From positions 7,162 through 71,161 of the forward strand of contig CAZDXJ010000004.1 of assembly GCA_964509475.1 (NCBI GenBank): a stretch of DNA of 64,000 nucleotides, given 5' to 3'. A program made the position numbers and the translations under genes. The notes beneath the pieces were generated by a model. That model searched no databases. It saw only the letters and a program-made list of their open reading frames with translations, and was not told where the DNA came from. Shown in pieces: positions 17,542 through 26,970 of the stretch. The stretch is from CAZDXJ01 sp964509475 (GTDB lineage Bacteria > Pseudomonadota > Gammaproteobacteria > Methylococcales > Methylomonadaceae). Position 1 is the stretch's first letter. Every line of letters starts with the position of its first letter.

Positions 17542-18678
17542 TTATTCCATTTGCTGTAAAAAAGTGGCCAGAATGCGCTGGCTGGCCTGGCCATCGCCAT
17601 AAGGGTTATGAGCCAGGCTCATGGTGTGCCAGGCGTTTTCGTCATCGAGTAAATTGCTGGCCGCATTGACAATCGCTTCTACTTCGGTGCCGACCAGTTT
17701 TACCGTGCCGGCCTGAACAGCTTCGGGGCGTTCGGTGGTGTGGCGCATCACCAGCACCGGTTTGCCCAGTGCGGGCGCTTCTTCCTGGATGCCGCCGGAA
17801 TCGGTCAGGATCAGATAGCAGCGATCCATCAAATAGACAAACGGTAAATAATCCTGAGGCGGGATCAGGAAAATATTGTGTATGCCCGACAAAATTTTCT
17901 GTACCGGTTCGCGGACATTGGGGTTGAGATGCACCGGGTAGACGATTTGTAAATCAGGATAGCGGCTGGCCAGCGTTCGCAGTGCCTGGCATATCCGTTC
18001 AAAACCGGCGCCAAAATTTTCCCGGCGGTGACCGGTGACCAAAAGCATTTTTCTGGCGGCATCCAGAAATGGAAACCGGCAGGCCAGGCGAATCCGGGAT
18101 GCGGGATTGGCTAGGGTTTTGTCACGTACCTGAAGCAGGGCATCGATGATGGTATTGCCGGTTACAAAAATATTTTTCCAGGGAATGCCTTCCGCAAGCA
18201 GGTTGCCTCTTGCGCTTTCGGTGGGCGCAAAATGGAGTTCAGTAATCACACTGGTTAGTTTACGGTTGCCTTCCTCGGGCCAGGGTGAGGATAAATTACC
18301 GGTTCTCAGGCCCGCTTCCACATGGACAACCGGAATGCCCTGATAAAACGCGGCCAGGGCGGCGGCCAACGTAGTGGTGGTGTCGCCATGCAGCCAGACC
18401 CTGTCCGGTTGAAATGCCTCCAGAACCGGCGCCAAACCGTTCAGGATAGCGGCGCTTAAAGCGTGTAACGACTGGCGCGGGCGCATCAGGTTCAAATCAT
18501 AATCCGGTCGGATGGCAAACAGTTCCAGAACCTGATCGAGCATCTGCCGGTGCTGGGCGGTAACGCAAACCCGGGTTTCCAGTAGCGGGCAGGCGCGCAT
18601 TTTTTGTACCAACGGCGCCATTTTGATAGCTTCGGGACGGGTGCCAAACACCAATAATTGTTTTTGTTTTCTAGCCAT
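17542..18678 (-). CDS. wecB: UDP-N-acetylglucosamine 2-epimerase (non-hydrolysing)
   Basis: The protein is 378 residues from the ATG at 18678; an in-frame TTG at 18696 would add six residues. Family motifs are complete: VFGTRPEAIKMAPL at the start, VHGDTTTTLAAALAAF, HVEAGLRTGN, VTGHRRENFG, and LTDSGGIQEEAPALGKPVLV. It interconverts UDP-GlcNAc and UDP-ManNAc, supplying WecC. The start overlaps the wecG stop by eight bases, so translation is probably coupled. It acts in the cytosol. Confidence 0.95.
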   Translation of the reverse strand: MARKQKQLLVFGTRPEAIKMAPLVQKMRACPLLETRVCVTAQHRQMLDQVLELFAIRPDYDLNLMRPRQSLHALSAAILNGLAPVLEAFQPDRVWLHGDTTTTLAAALAAFYQGIPVVHVEAGLRTGNLSSPWPEEGNRKLTSVITELHFAPTESARGNLLAEGIPWKNIFVTGNTIIDALLQVRDKTLANPASRIRLACRFPFLDAARKMLLVTGHRRENFGAGFERICQALRTLASRYPDLQIVYPVHLNPNVREPVQKILSGIHNIFLIPPQDYLPFVYLMDRCYLILTDSGGIQEEAPALGKPVLVMRHTTERPEAVQAGTVKLVGTEVEAIVNAASNLLDDENAWHTMSLAHNPYGDGQASQRILATFLQQME

Positions 18679-19426
18679 GAGCGCGATTTGCTCCAAGCAG
18701 GCGAGCCTTACCCAGCCGGTACAAAAAACGGCTGTTGCTGATCAGGTATCGTTTCCACAAGCGGCGCGGTTCCTGGAGCAGACGAAACAACCATTCCAGA
18801 CCCCAGCGCTGCATCCACAGCGGTGCCCGCCGCACCTTGCCGGCAACCACATCCAATGTGCCGCCAACGCCCATGACAAAATGAACCCCCAGCCGTTGCC
18901 GCCAACGCTGAATAAAGGTTTCTTTCAAGGGCGAGGTCATGGCCACAAACAGCAAATCGGCGCCGGAACGCCGGATTTGATCGACCATTTCGGCTTCTTC
19001 AGCGGCTTTGAAATAGCCGTGATGAAAACCGGCAATGATCAGATTCGGGTAGCGTTGTTGCAAAACCGCAACCGCCCGTGTGACGATGTCTGGCCGTGCG
19101 CCGAGAAAATACACCGAAAACCGGCGCCGTTCCGCCAGTGCCAGTAATTCATAAAACAGATCAATACCGGCCACCCGTTCCGGAATGTTCAATCCCAAAA
19201 ACCGGCCGCCAAACACAATACCGGCGCCATCGATATTGATGATATCGCATTGCAAAACCGCCTGGCGCAAGGCAGCGTTATCCTGCATGGCCATCAGTTT
19301 GGCGACATTGACCACAACATGCTGGGTAAACTGCCTGTTTTCGAGGCGCTGGCCGATTTCGCCGACGGTTTCCTGCAAAGTCCAGTTGTGCATGGGAATA
19401 TCGAACAGGGTGATGATTGTTTTCAT
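18671..19426 (-). CDS. wecG: WecG/TagA/CpsF-family glycosyltransferase
   Basis: The start is set at the ATG at 19426 (MKTIITLFDIPMHNWTL) because it overlaps the upstream stop as ATGA; a longer frame to 19621 lies inside the asparagine-synthetase gene. The 251 residues match the family length. Motifs include VVNVAKLMAMQDN, the INIDGAGIVFGGRFLG box, FYELLALAERRRFSVYFLGA and FVAMTSPLKETFIQRW. Family members add ManNAcA (WecG) or ManNAc (TagA) to a GlcNAc-PP-undecaprenyl lipid at the inner membrane. With wecBC next door, ManNAcA transfer is the likely reaction. Confidence 0.87.
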   Translation of the reverse strand: MKTIITLFDIPMHNWTLQETVGEIGQRLENRQFTQHVVVNVAKLMAMQDNAALRQAVLQCDIINIDGAGIVFGGRFLGLNIPERVAGIDLFYELLALAERRRFSVYFLGARPDIVTRAVAVLQQRYPNLIIAGFHHGYFKAAEEAEMVDQIRRSGADLLFVAMTSPLKETFIQRWRQRLGVHFVMGVGGTLDVVAGKVRRAPLWMQRWGLEWLFRLLQEPRRLWKRYLISNSRFLYRLGKARLLGANRAHG

Positions 19427-21279
19427 ATTGTGAGACCTTGTTGTTTCCACCAGATCGCCAGCATCAGCAGGGCAAAAATCTGGCGGCCGCGATCCGGTTT
19501 TGCATCCAGATGCTGTTGCCACAAACGCTGTACCGCCTGGCGGTCGATGACCGTTAAATAGGGGGATGCCGGTTCCAATAGCCAGTCGGCGATCCAGTCT
19601 TTCCAGGGACCGCGTGACCATTCCGAAAACGGCACCTGAAAGCCTTTTTTAGGTCGATGTACGATGGCTTTTGGAAGATAGCGGGCGGCCATTTGTTTAT
19701 GCAGGATTTTCCCTTGCCGGATACGGATGCGCCAGGACAGGGGCAAGGACTCGACCAGAGCGATCACATCCCGATCCAGCATCGGGACGCGTGCTTCCAA
19801 GGCCTGTGCCATGCAAATCTTGTCCCCGTATAAAAGCAGGTCATCGGCCAGATTCATGCGGGTATCGATACGCATCATGCGTTCTGCGGGCGATAAATCC
19901 GGTCGATTCAACCAGTCCAGCCAGGTTTGTACACAAGACAGGGCGTGTCCTGAATCGGAACAACCGGTCAAGGCCAGGCGTTCTTCCGCGTTGAACAGCG
20001 CATAAGCGGCGACAAAACGTATCGCCGTATTATCGATCGGCAAGGCGCTTAAGCCGCGCCGGACAACAACCGGCGCCGTTTGCCAAATCCGTCCGATGGG
20101 CTGGAATAAACGAAAAGCCTGTGGCCAGGGCAAGCATCGGCGTAATATTTCCAGTTGATAGCGGCGATAGCCGCCCCAGGGTTCATCGCAGCCCTGGCCG
20201 GTCAGGACAACGGTAACCTTCTGCCGCGCCGTTTGCGCCAGCCACCACATCGGTAAAATCGATACGGTGGCCAAAGGTTCTTCAACGGCCGCCGAGGCTT
20301 GTTCACAGGTGGTTCGTAACTGTTCGGCATTGACCGTTATGACACGATGTTTCAGACCCAGGCGAGCGGCAGTATCGGCGGCATCGGCGATTTCACAGGT
20401 CTCGTGTCCGGCGCCAAAACCAACCGTGAAGCCGGTCAGATCGGTCGCTTGATCACGTGCCAGAGCCGCGATCAAGGCAGAATCAATGCCGCCGGACAAC
20501 AACACGCCCACCGGCACATCGGCCAGCATTTGTTTTTGTACCGCCGTTTGTAACAAAGTGTGATAGGTTTGCACCGCTTCCTGTCGTGAACCCTGGAAAC
20601 GGGCCAGATTCGGCTGAATATAACGCTGGCTCCGGTAATGACCGCTGGCGATATCGAAACACAAAAAATGGCCAGGTGGCAAGCGTTGCACGTCCTGGCG
20701 CAAATGATAAGGCGAGGGCACATAACGCAAGCTCAAAAAGGTTTGCAAGGCGTGCGGGTTCAGCCGCGGCGGTTGCGGGTTGAGCGCATCCAGGGCCCGG
20801 ATTTCCGAAGCAAAATAAAACCGGCCCGGATCGTTCTGAAAATACAGCGGTTTAATGCCAAAGCCATCGCGCACCAGATACAGTTTATGCTGAACGCAAT
20901 CCAGAGCGGCAAAAGCGAACATACCGTCGATACAGGACAGGGTTTTCTGCAAACCCCGGTGCGCCAGCAATTCCACCAGGGTTTCGGAATCGGCATGACC
21001 GCGAAACCGAACCGGCAGACCTTGACGCAATTCGGCGTGATTATAGATTTCGCCATTGTAACTCAGACACCAGCGCCGGCATTGGCTGAATATCGGTTGA
21101 TGTCCGGCCAGGCTGGGGTCGAGGATCGCCAGACGGGTATGACCCAGCCAGACGGTTTTGTTCAGGCAGTTCAAACCAACCTGGCCCTGGCTGTCCGGGC
21201 CGCGATGGCGCAGGCTGGCCAATACTTCAGGGCCAGGTTGGAAGGATCGGTCTTGAATGCTTCCCAGAATACCGCACAT
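19423..21279 (-). CDS. asnB: Asparagine-synthetase-like amidotransferase of the polysaccharide operon
   Basis: The 618-residue protein has an N-terminal class II glutamine amidotransferase domain with Cys2 as nucleophile (MCGILG), followed by RHRGPDSQG and SYNGEIYNHAELR. The C-terminal synthetase domain has the PP-loop LLSGGIDSALIAALA, GQGCDEPWGGY and a late ICMAQALEARVPMLD. Genes of this type are frequent in exopolysaccharide operons, where they may amidate a uronic acid (here possibly ManNAcA) rather than make asparagine; that is inference. It is seven bases downstream of the sulfotransferase-fusion gene and overlaps wecG by ATGA. Confidence 0.88.
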   Translation of the reverse strand: MCGILGSIQDRSFQPGPEVLASLRHRGPDSQGQVGLNCLNKTVWLGHTRLAILDPSLAGHQPIFSQCRRWCLSYNGEIYNHAELRQGLPVRFRGHADSETLVELLAHRGLQKTLSCIDGMFAFAALDCVQHKLYLVRDGFGIKPLYFQNDPGRFYFASEIRALDALNPQPPRLNPHALQTFLSLRYVPSPYHLRQDVQRLPPGHFLCFDIASGHYRSQRYIQPNLARFQGSRQEAVQTYHTLLQTAVQKQMLADVPVGVLLSGGIDSALIAALARDQATDLTGFTVGFGAGHETCEIADAADTAARLGLKHRVITVNAEQLRTTCEQASAAVEEPLATVSILPMWWLAQTARQKVTVVLTGQGCDEPWGGYRRYQLEILRRCLPWPQAFRLFQPIGRIWQTAPVVVRRGLSALPIDNTAIRFVAAYALFNAEERLALTGCSDSGHALSCVQTWLDWLNRPDLSPAERMMRIDTRMNLADDLLLYGDKICMAQALEARVPMLDRDVIALVESLPLSWRIRIRQGKILHKQMAARYLPKAIVHRPKKGFQVPFSEWSRGPWKDWIADWLLEPASPYLTVIDRQAVQRLWQQHLDAKPDRGRQIFALLMLAIWWKQQGLTI

Positions 21280-21286
21280 AGTGGAT

Positions 21287-23311
21287 TTAATTGTTCAGTC
21301 TTGATTTTTGATAGAGAAAGGGCAAAACACCCCAGCGCAGGAAATTCTTTCCCCAAAGCCGGCCAAGGCAGTCAATGCGGACATACCAGACGCCGTTTTT
21401 CCGAAACCGCTCTTCCACCCGGTGGGCGAAATGCCGGGCTGTGTCGATACGTCCGGCATCGATCAAAAGCCCCAGGTACTCGGCCTGATCGTAAAGATCC
21501 CAGCGATAGGGATCGCGTATATCGCGCTGTATGAAACGGCGGCACAAACCGCTTTGCGGGTCGGGAAAATGCTGTTCGATGAAGCCTTGTCCCTGCCGGA
21601 TCGCCTGGTCAACCGGCAGCGCCGGATCGGAAAGCAAGGCCGCCGCCTTGCGCAGGTTTTTCACGACAAAACAACTGTGAAAACAGTCAATGAAATTTCC
21701 GGGTTGATGATCGGCATAATACAGCCAGGAACCGTCCGCTTGCTGCTGGTTCAAACACCAGCGCAGCAATTTGATGGCCCGCTGGCGGGCCATCGGCTGC
21801 CGTTCCGGCCGGCCGTGGCGGGCGTGCAAGGCATAAGCCAACGCCGCATAGGCGTTGGCATTGACAACGATACGCGGTTCCTGGCGCGGCGCGTAGGACA
21901 AGGCCAGTTCGATTGCGCTTTCCTGGCAAACCACAAGGCGTTGCAAAAACGCCCAGGTTTTATGGAACAAATCCAGGGCAGGCCGTTTGTCGGGCAGGCA
22001 GGCGGCCAGGATCAACAGCGCTTCCATGACATAGGGCGTATGGGTAATGAACGGGGTTTGTTTGTCATACAGACCGTTTTTTGACATCCAGGCAAAACCC
22101 AGACCCCAGGCGCAATCGTCCGGCGCCGGTTTGATGGCCAGGGCGTCGATCTGTGCCAGATAGCGTTTGGCCGCCTCCGGCGGCAAGGCGTTTTCCTTGA
22201 ACCGGCGCATGACCTGATGGCTGAGGACAATGGGATAATGCGCCGGCTCTGTACCGGCGTATCGGCGCCATTGCAAGGGCAATAACCAATCCAGCAGACC
22301 GAGACCGACAGCGGCCAGCCGGCCGGATAAACGCTTTTCATAATAGCGCCGGCGGGTTTGTACGCCCACCGGGGTCGCCCAAATATCGTAAGGGTCCAGG
22401 GTTTTCAGGTTCATGGCCGGTTTGCAAAGCTCCGCAACGGCTGGATCATCGACTGTAAAGCCTAGAACTTTTGCCCATTGCCGCATCAAAAACAATACGA
22501 TGCGCTCTTTTCTGGTGTACGAACGCGGGGGCAGCATTTCCGGTTTGAAACGCAGGCGCCGCTGATAACGCAAGCGGTTACCGGTCAGGATATGGCCAAC
22601 AGGCAGCCATTGATGGCGGTGCAAGCGGCGTAGCGGCCAATGCAAACGATGGCCTAACTGCCGCAGGACGGCATCCGGATCGGCGCACAAGGCTTCGTAG
22701 GTTACCCACGATACCGGCGCCCGGCTGCGGTGGATAACGATTTTAAGTTGCAACAGCACCAATCCATAGTATAAACCCAAGGCGCCCAGGGACTTGGGTT
22801 TTTGCTCGTTCCGGTTGGGTTTTTGAAAGGCATGGTAAAGTCCCTCAGGGGATCGGGTCAGGCAAATAATGTGCATATCCTGGTCTTGCATCAAGGCCAG
22901 GGCGCGGCCGGCGTATTTGGAAGAATCGATGATTGTCGAACAGCCGCTGGCTCGGGCAAGGGCCATCAACAGTCGGCGGTTGTAAAACTGGTAAGCCGCC
23001 AGCGCTGAAAAAGGAAACAAACCCAAAATTTGCCGGAATAAACCGCTGTGCCAATCCAGTTTGCGGTTGAGACGATGCCACCGTTGCCATTGTTCTTGTT
23101 TCAGATCGAGCCGGGCCAATACCCGCGACCAGAGCGGACATTGCCGAAAACGGGCGCGGCAGGAGCATTCGGCGTTATCGATAAAACCGTCATGGACAAT
23201 ATGGGTCAATTCGCCGGCGGCCAATGTTTGCGGCATCCGGGCCAGTAAAATTTCCAGAATGGTTGAACCGCTGCGGGCCGTGCCCATAATGTAAATCAGT
23301 TTCGGTTTCAT
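21287..23311 (-). CDS. Sulfotransferase fused to a VpsJ-like alpha-helical domain
   Basis: The start is the ATG at 23311, which overlaps the upstream stop as ATGA; the open frame continues upstream only inside the neighbour. The 674 residues have two parts. The first, about 1-290, is a PAPS-dependent sulfotransferase-like domain: IYIMGTARSGSTILEILLA (5'-PSB loop), and later a 3'-PB-like CSTIIDSSKYAGRALAL. The second, about 310-674, is rich in helix pairs (WGLGFAWMSKNGLYD, NANAYAALAYALH, DGSWLYYAD, DLYDQAEYLGLLIDAG), resembling an alpha/alpha toroid as in VpsJ-type polysaccharide proteins and some lyases. The expected role is sulfation and processing of the polymer. No signal peptide is visible. 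Confidence 0.72.
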   Translation of the reverse strand: MKPKLIYIMGTARSGSTILEILLARMPQTLAAGELTHIVHDGFIDNAECSCRARFRQCPLWSRVLARLDLKQEQWQRWHRLNRKLDWHSGLFRQILGLFPFSALAAYQFYNRRLLMALARASGCSTIIDSSKYAGRALALMQDQDMHIICLTRSPEGLYHAFQKPNRNEQKPKSLGALGLYYGLVLLQLKIVIHRSRAPVSWVTYEALCADPDAVLRQLGHRLHWPLRRLHRHQWLPVGHILTGNRLRYQRRLRFKPEMLPPRSYTRKERIVLFLMRQWAKVLGFTVDDPAVAELCKPAMNLKTLDPYDIWATPVGVQTRRRYYEKRLSGRLAAVGLGLLDWLLPLQWRRYAGTEPAHYPIVLSHQVMRRFKENALPPEAAKRYLAQIDALAIKPAPDDCAWGLGFAWMSKNGLYDKQTPFITHTPYVMEALLILAACLPDKRPALDLFHKTWAFLQRLVVCQESAIELALSYAPRQEPRIVVNANAYAALAYALHARHGRPERQPMARQRAIKLLRWCLNQQQADGSWLYYADHQPGNFIDCFHSCFVVKNLRKAAALLSDPALPVDQAIRQGQGFIEQHFPDPQSGLCRRFIQRDIRDPYRWDLYDQAEYLGLLIDAGRIDTARHFAHRVEERFRKNGVWYVRIDCLGRLWGKNFLRWGVLPFLYQKSRLNN

Positions 23312-24351
23312 GTTTCGGTTGCCTCCAGCCAGCGTCCATAGCTTGAAAACAAAATATCGGGTTCCGCCTGCGCCCATTGCAGGTATTCGGACAAGGCTCG
23401 TTCCGAACGAGTGGTAAAGTTTTTGCTGTGGGCAATGGCTACAACAGGCAAGGGCCTGGGAAAATCCGCATAGCGGCGCCGCCATTGACGGGTAATATCG
23501 ATCAAGGCCCAGGCCGGCAAGGTGGAGAAATCGAGCATGGCCCAACCCAGATGGCGCAATTTCTCCAGTTGTCCAAGCCGCCGCTGCCAGGCTGTGTCCG
23601 CGCCTTGATAAGAGCCGCAACAGCCGGACGGCCAGGGCTGTTTTCGGGTTTGCAGCAGATTCTGTCCATGCCGCCACTTGTTCAACGCAGCGGTGGCAAT
23701 GGGCAATTCATACAACAAACCGGCGCCTGTATGCTGGCAAACATCCTGTTCGATACACCAGCAGGGCCGGTTCGGGGTTTGGGTGAAATCGTAGCCTTCA
23801 TGTTGGCTACGGTGCCGCAGTCCCGGTGCGACACTGGACTCGATACGCAGGCCATGACGTTGCAAAACCGGCAAGATTTGAGCGGATGGCTGAATACACC
23901 AGCCACCGGCGCGAAATCCCAGGCAGCGCCAGGAAGGGTTTGTTGCCTGCAATGTTGCAAGCAGCCAGGATTTGGCATCGGCAAGCGCCCGTTCCAGATC
24001 GGCTGTATCCAGGTTGCCGGTTCGCCATTTTTCGAAGTTCAGCCGCCAACCGGAAGCGGTATGGTCAGCATCCAGCCACTGGGGATGCAAATGCAGTTGG
24101 ACATCGTGGCCTTGTTGCACGGCGCTGCGCAGTTGTCGTTGAATGGCCTGAACCGGCTTCTGCAAGGTTTTTATCCGCTGCATTCTGTCAAATTCCAGCG
24201 CTTCGACAAAAAAACTGAGGTGAGCGGAAAACCGGTTGGCAATAGCCAGCATACGTTGGCTTGGCGCCAGTACGCAGGCGTTTACACACCCCGAACCATT
24301 GCCGAAGACTTCATAATCTACCGTCAAAATCAAATGCGTTTCAACCGCCAT
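23308..24351 (-). CDS. Polysaccharide-deacetylase-like (NodB-fold) protein
   Basis: The protein is 347 residues from the ATG at 24351; an ATG at 24360 is an alternative. It opens ETHLILTVDYEVFGNGSG, where Asp and Glu fit the first NodB motif. QLHLHPQW gives a His-rich second motif, and CLGFRAGGWCIQPS fits the third (RxxGW). The spacing matches carbohydrate esterase family 4-like proteins in capsule operons. It may deacetylate or otherwise trim the polymer or lipid-linked unit. The N-terminus has no clear signal, so location is uncertain. It overlaps the glycosyltransferase stop upstream and the sulfotransferase-fusion start downstream. Confidence 0.7.
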   Translation of the reverse strand: MAVETHLILTVDYEVFGNGSGCVNACVLAPSQRMLAIANRFSAHLSFFVEALEFDRMQRIKTLQKPVQAIQRQLRSAVQQGHDVQLHLHPQWLDADHTASGWRLNFEKWRTGNLDTADLERALADAKSWLLATLQATNPSWRCLGFRAGGWCIQPSAQILPVLQRHGLRIESSVAPGLRHRSQHEGYDFTQTPNRPCWCIEQDVCQHTGAGLLYELPIATAALNKWRHGQNLLQTRKQPWPSGCCGSYQGADTAWQRRLGQLEKLRHLGWAMLDFSTLPAWALIDITRQWRRRYADFPRPLPVVAIAHSKNFTTRSERALSEYLQWAQAEPDILFSSYGRWLEATET

Positions 24352-25444
24352 GCCGACCATCCTGTAAAGTGGCGTTGACAATATGCTGGTAACGGGCCGC
24401 CACCCGAGCCGGAGTAAAGTTCTGCCGGGTCATGCGGCCATTGCTCTGTGCGATTTCGGCCAATCGCCCCGGGCAGGCTATGACAGCGGTTATGCGGTTG
24501 GCGGCCTCTTCCAGGTCTTGCCGATCGATCAAAACACCGTTGACGCCCTCACGTACAATATCGGGGATGCCGCCAACCGCTGTCGTGACGATGAACAAAC
24601 CGTATAACATGGCTTCCAGAATGGTATTGGGTAATCCCTCGGTGCGTGATGGAAGCAACAATACATCCGCCTGTGCCAGCCTCCGGGCCTTGGCTTCGCC
24701 GCGCAGATAACCGGTAAACACCACATCGGCAAGACCGGTCTGCCGGATGCGGCTTTCAGCGCCGGCCCGTTCCGGGCCGTCACCGACAATAGTCAGGCTG
24801 ACATGGCGTTGCGGGCATTTTACTTTCAGGTATTGATACAGGGTGATGGCGCTGTGCAAGCCCTTACCCTTGACCAGACGCGATAAAAACAGACAATGCA
24901 GGCTTTTTTTGCGCACATGCTGAAGCCGCCTTGGCGGACGGAAAAAGCGCTCGTCAGTCAACGTGGTTTCGATATGAATCGGGGTGCTTTCCGGTACACC
25001 CAGGCGGTACAGCTTGTTTTGGAACAGCCTGCCCAGAACGATAAACCGGTCGGCGCGGGCATAACTGGCGAGAAACAAGCGCTTGAGCCAGGCGGAACGG
25101 TAAATCCTGTGTTCAAACCCTTCCTCCCAGCCGCGAAAGAACACCACGACTTTTTTTCCCATTCGGCAGGCGCTCCAGATAAACAGCATGTCGCGGTAAA
25201 AGGACAGCCGGTTCAGACTGGGATTACAGATCAGCAGGCGGGCGCCAGCCAACTGGCGCAAAAAGCGTAAATAAATACCTGGAAAATACCAAAGTTTGGC
25301 CGCCAGCGTGCGCGCTTTCGGATGATGAATGATTTGATAGCTGTAACTTGCCGGCAAGTATCGCCGCAAGGTTTGATAATAAAAAGCCACGCCGCCCGCA
25401 CCGGCGGAATGCGTGATCACGACACGATGATCGGTCTTTTTCAT
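24341..25444 (-). CDS. GT4-family glycosyltransferase
   Basis: The protein is 367 residues from the ATG at 25444, which overlaps the upstream stop as ATGA. The N-terminal domain opens VVITHSAGAGGVAFYYQTL. The C-terminal half has FLSRLVKGKGLHSAI, VSLTIVGDGPER, FTGYLRGEAKARRLAQADVL and LLPSRTEGLPNTILEAMLYG. That is the GT-B nucleotide-sugar site with the EX7E motif (EGLPNTILE). It should add one sugar to the lipid-linked repeat unit on the cytoplasmic face. Donor and acceptor cannot be read from sequence. Confidence 0.88.
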   Translation of the reverse strand: MKKTDHRVVITHSAGAGGVAFYYQTLRRYLPASYSYQIIHHPKARTLAAKLWYFPGIYLRFLRQLAGARLLICNPSLNRLSFYRDMLFIWSACRMGKKVVVFFRGWEEGFEHRIYRSAWLKRLFLASYARADRFIVLGRLFQNKLYRLGVPESTPIHIETTLTDERFFRPPRRLQHVRKKSLHCLFLSRLVKGKGLHSAITLYQYLKVKCPQRHVSLTIVGDGPERAGAESRIRQTGLADVVFTGYLRGEAKARRLAQADVLLLPSRTEGLPNTILEAMLYGLFIVTTAVGGIPDIVREGVNGVLIDRQDLEEAANRITAVIACPGRLAEIAQSNGRMTRQNFTPARVAARYQHIVNATLQDGRHGG

Positions 25445-26970
25445 GGTCTCTCCAGGGTTGAGGGCAGCGCCTGCAAGCAATAGCAACGCCGGACGGTTGC
25501 TTCCAGCAGGGCAAGCAAAAACCAGAACATCACCATCAGCAGGCCGCGCTCAAAAGCCTGGGTGATAAAACCGGACAATACGATAACGCCGGCATAGGTT
25601 TGCACACTGAAGGCCAGCGCCTGGCCGGATTTTGGCAAGCGCGGATACAGACGCCGCGCCCTGAAAAACACACCGCCAAGAAAAAACAGCCAGATCAATG
25701 TTCCGAACAAACCGGTTTCAAACCAGAGCGCCGCCCAGGAGCTGAAGGCGCTGCCCAGCAAGGCACTGCGTAAATGAACCTGGGCGGCGTATTCCGGCGT
25801 ATGCAGATCAAGCAGGAAGCGCCGGCTGCAGGCGGAGGTTCGTGCGGAAAAAATCCCTTTCAGCTTGTGGGTTTCCGAGTTTTCGCTTTTATACAAGGTA
25901 TCGTAGGCCCGCATATTGGCGGCCCGCGAACCGCAACGGCCCGGGCCGTATCCCAGCAGCCAATACACCGGAGAACGGTTGTCGGCTGAGGCCGCGCGTT
26001 GCAAAAAAAGCCGTTTTTTATTATATGCGCCGGTAACATACTGAAAATAAACCGCCTGATATTTGTCCTGGACACGATGCAGAACCGGGCGGGCCAATAC
26101 GACAAGGCACAGCAAGAGCGCAAACCGGTATTTTGTCTCCGGCCGGGACAACCGCCAGCGGCTGTTCAGCAAAAAAACAACACTGATGACGATTATATAA
26201 CTGAGTATCACGGTTTTGGCATCCGCGATGCGGGCGAAAAAAAAGCTGCCGCCAACAAATAACACCAGCAATCCGGTCGGGCGTTCCAGCATCGCACTGC
26301 GATAAAGGTATCCTGTCCCCAGAGTGGCGCCCGACATCAGCAACAAGGCGAAATCCGTTGAACCGCGTAATGTACCGGTAACCTGATCGCCCAAGCCAGG
26401 ATAGTTGAAAAAAGGCGTAAACCCCAGAGGCCGGATCGCTTCATGCCAGGCATAAGCGATTTCCAGCAGGATGAGGGCGGCGATAAAAAAACAGATTCTG
26501 CCCATCGAGCCCGGAGTCAAGGGATAACGGACAAAATAACTGTAAAAACCAAAGCTGGCGGCAAACGAGGTCAGCCATAAAGGCAAGGCCAAAAGATTCA
26601 GGTTTTGGCCCTGGTTGAACAACCCGCTAACAACAGCCAGCATCAGCAACAAGGCAAAAGGCAGCAGCCAGTACGGGATGCGCCAGCAACGTTTGGGTTC
26701 CAGAAAGGATAAAGCCGACAAAACCAGTAACAACAAAGCAAAGGCATCGATATAAATATCACTGCCGCAGCACAGGCTCAGAATGCCCAGCCGTGCCTGC
26801 CACAATGATGCCCGGCACCCCCAGGCGGTAACCGCCAGGCATAGCAGGAGAACGGCCATAAGCGAGGCCGGAAACGCCAGGATAGCGGCAAAGCCCAAAA
26901 TGGCAAGGCCTGATTCGTGCAGAAACGGAATCGGCGACGAAAACCGGTTGGTAATCTTGTCAATATTCAT
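25441..26970 (-). CDS. O-antigen polymerase/ligase-like membrane protein (Wzy_C type)
   Basis: The 509-residue protein has about 11-12 membrane segments and one large periplasmic loop (about residues 290-410), the topology of Wzy polymerases and WaaL ligases. The loop contains WLLGYGPGRCGSRAANM, similar to the GxGxG region before the loop in Wzy proteins. After the loop there is an AWAALWFETGLFGTLIW segment. In this operon it most likely polymerises the repeat unit in the periplasm. It overlaps both neighbours by ATGA. Confidence 0.72.
   Translation of the reverse strand: MNIDKITNRFSSPIPFLHESGLAILGFAAILAFPASLMAVLLLCLAVTAWGCRASLWQARLGILSLCCGSDIYIDAFALLLLVLSALSFLEPKRCWRIPYWLLPFALLLMLAVVSGLFNQGQNLNLLALPLWLTSFAASFGFYSYFVRYPLTPGSMGRICFFIAALILLEIAYAWHEAIRPLGFTPFFNYPGLGDQVTGTLRGSTDFALLLMSGATLGTGYLYRSAMLERPTGLLVLFVGGSFFFARIADAKTVILSYIIVISVVFLLNSRWRLSRPETKYRFALLLCLVVLARPVLHRVQDKYQAVYFQYVTGAYNKKRLFLQRAASADNRSPVYWLLGYGPGRCGSRAANMRAYDTLYKSENSETHKLKGIFSARTSACSRRFLLDLHTPEYAAQVHLRSALLGSAFSSWAALWFETGLFGTLIWLFFLGGVFFRARRLYPRLPKSGQALAFSVQTYAGVIVLSGFITQAFERGLLMVMFWFLLALLEATVRRCYCLQALPSTLERP

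Noticed and set aside
23312..23677. Longer N-terminus (122 more residues) for the sulfotransferase-fusion protein
   Set aside because: The extra part lies over the upstream deacetylase-like gene in another frame; the ATGA overlap at 23311 fits the operon pattern.
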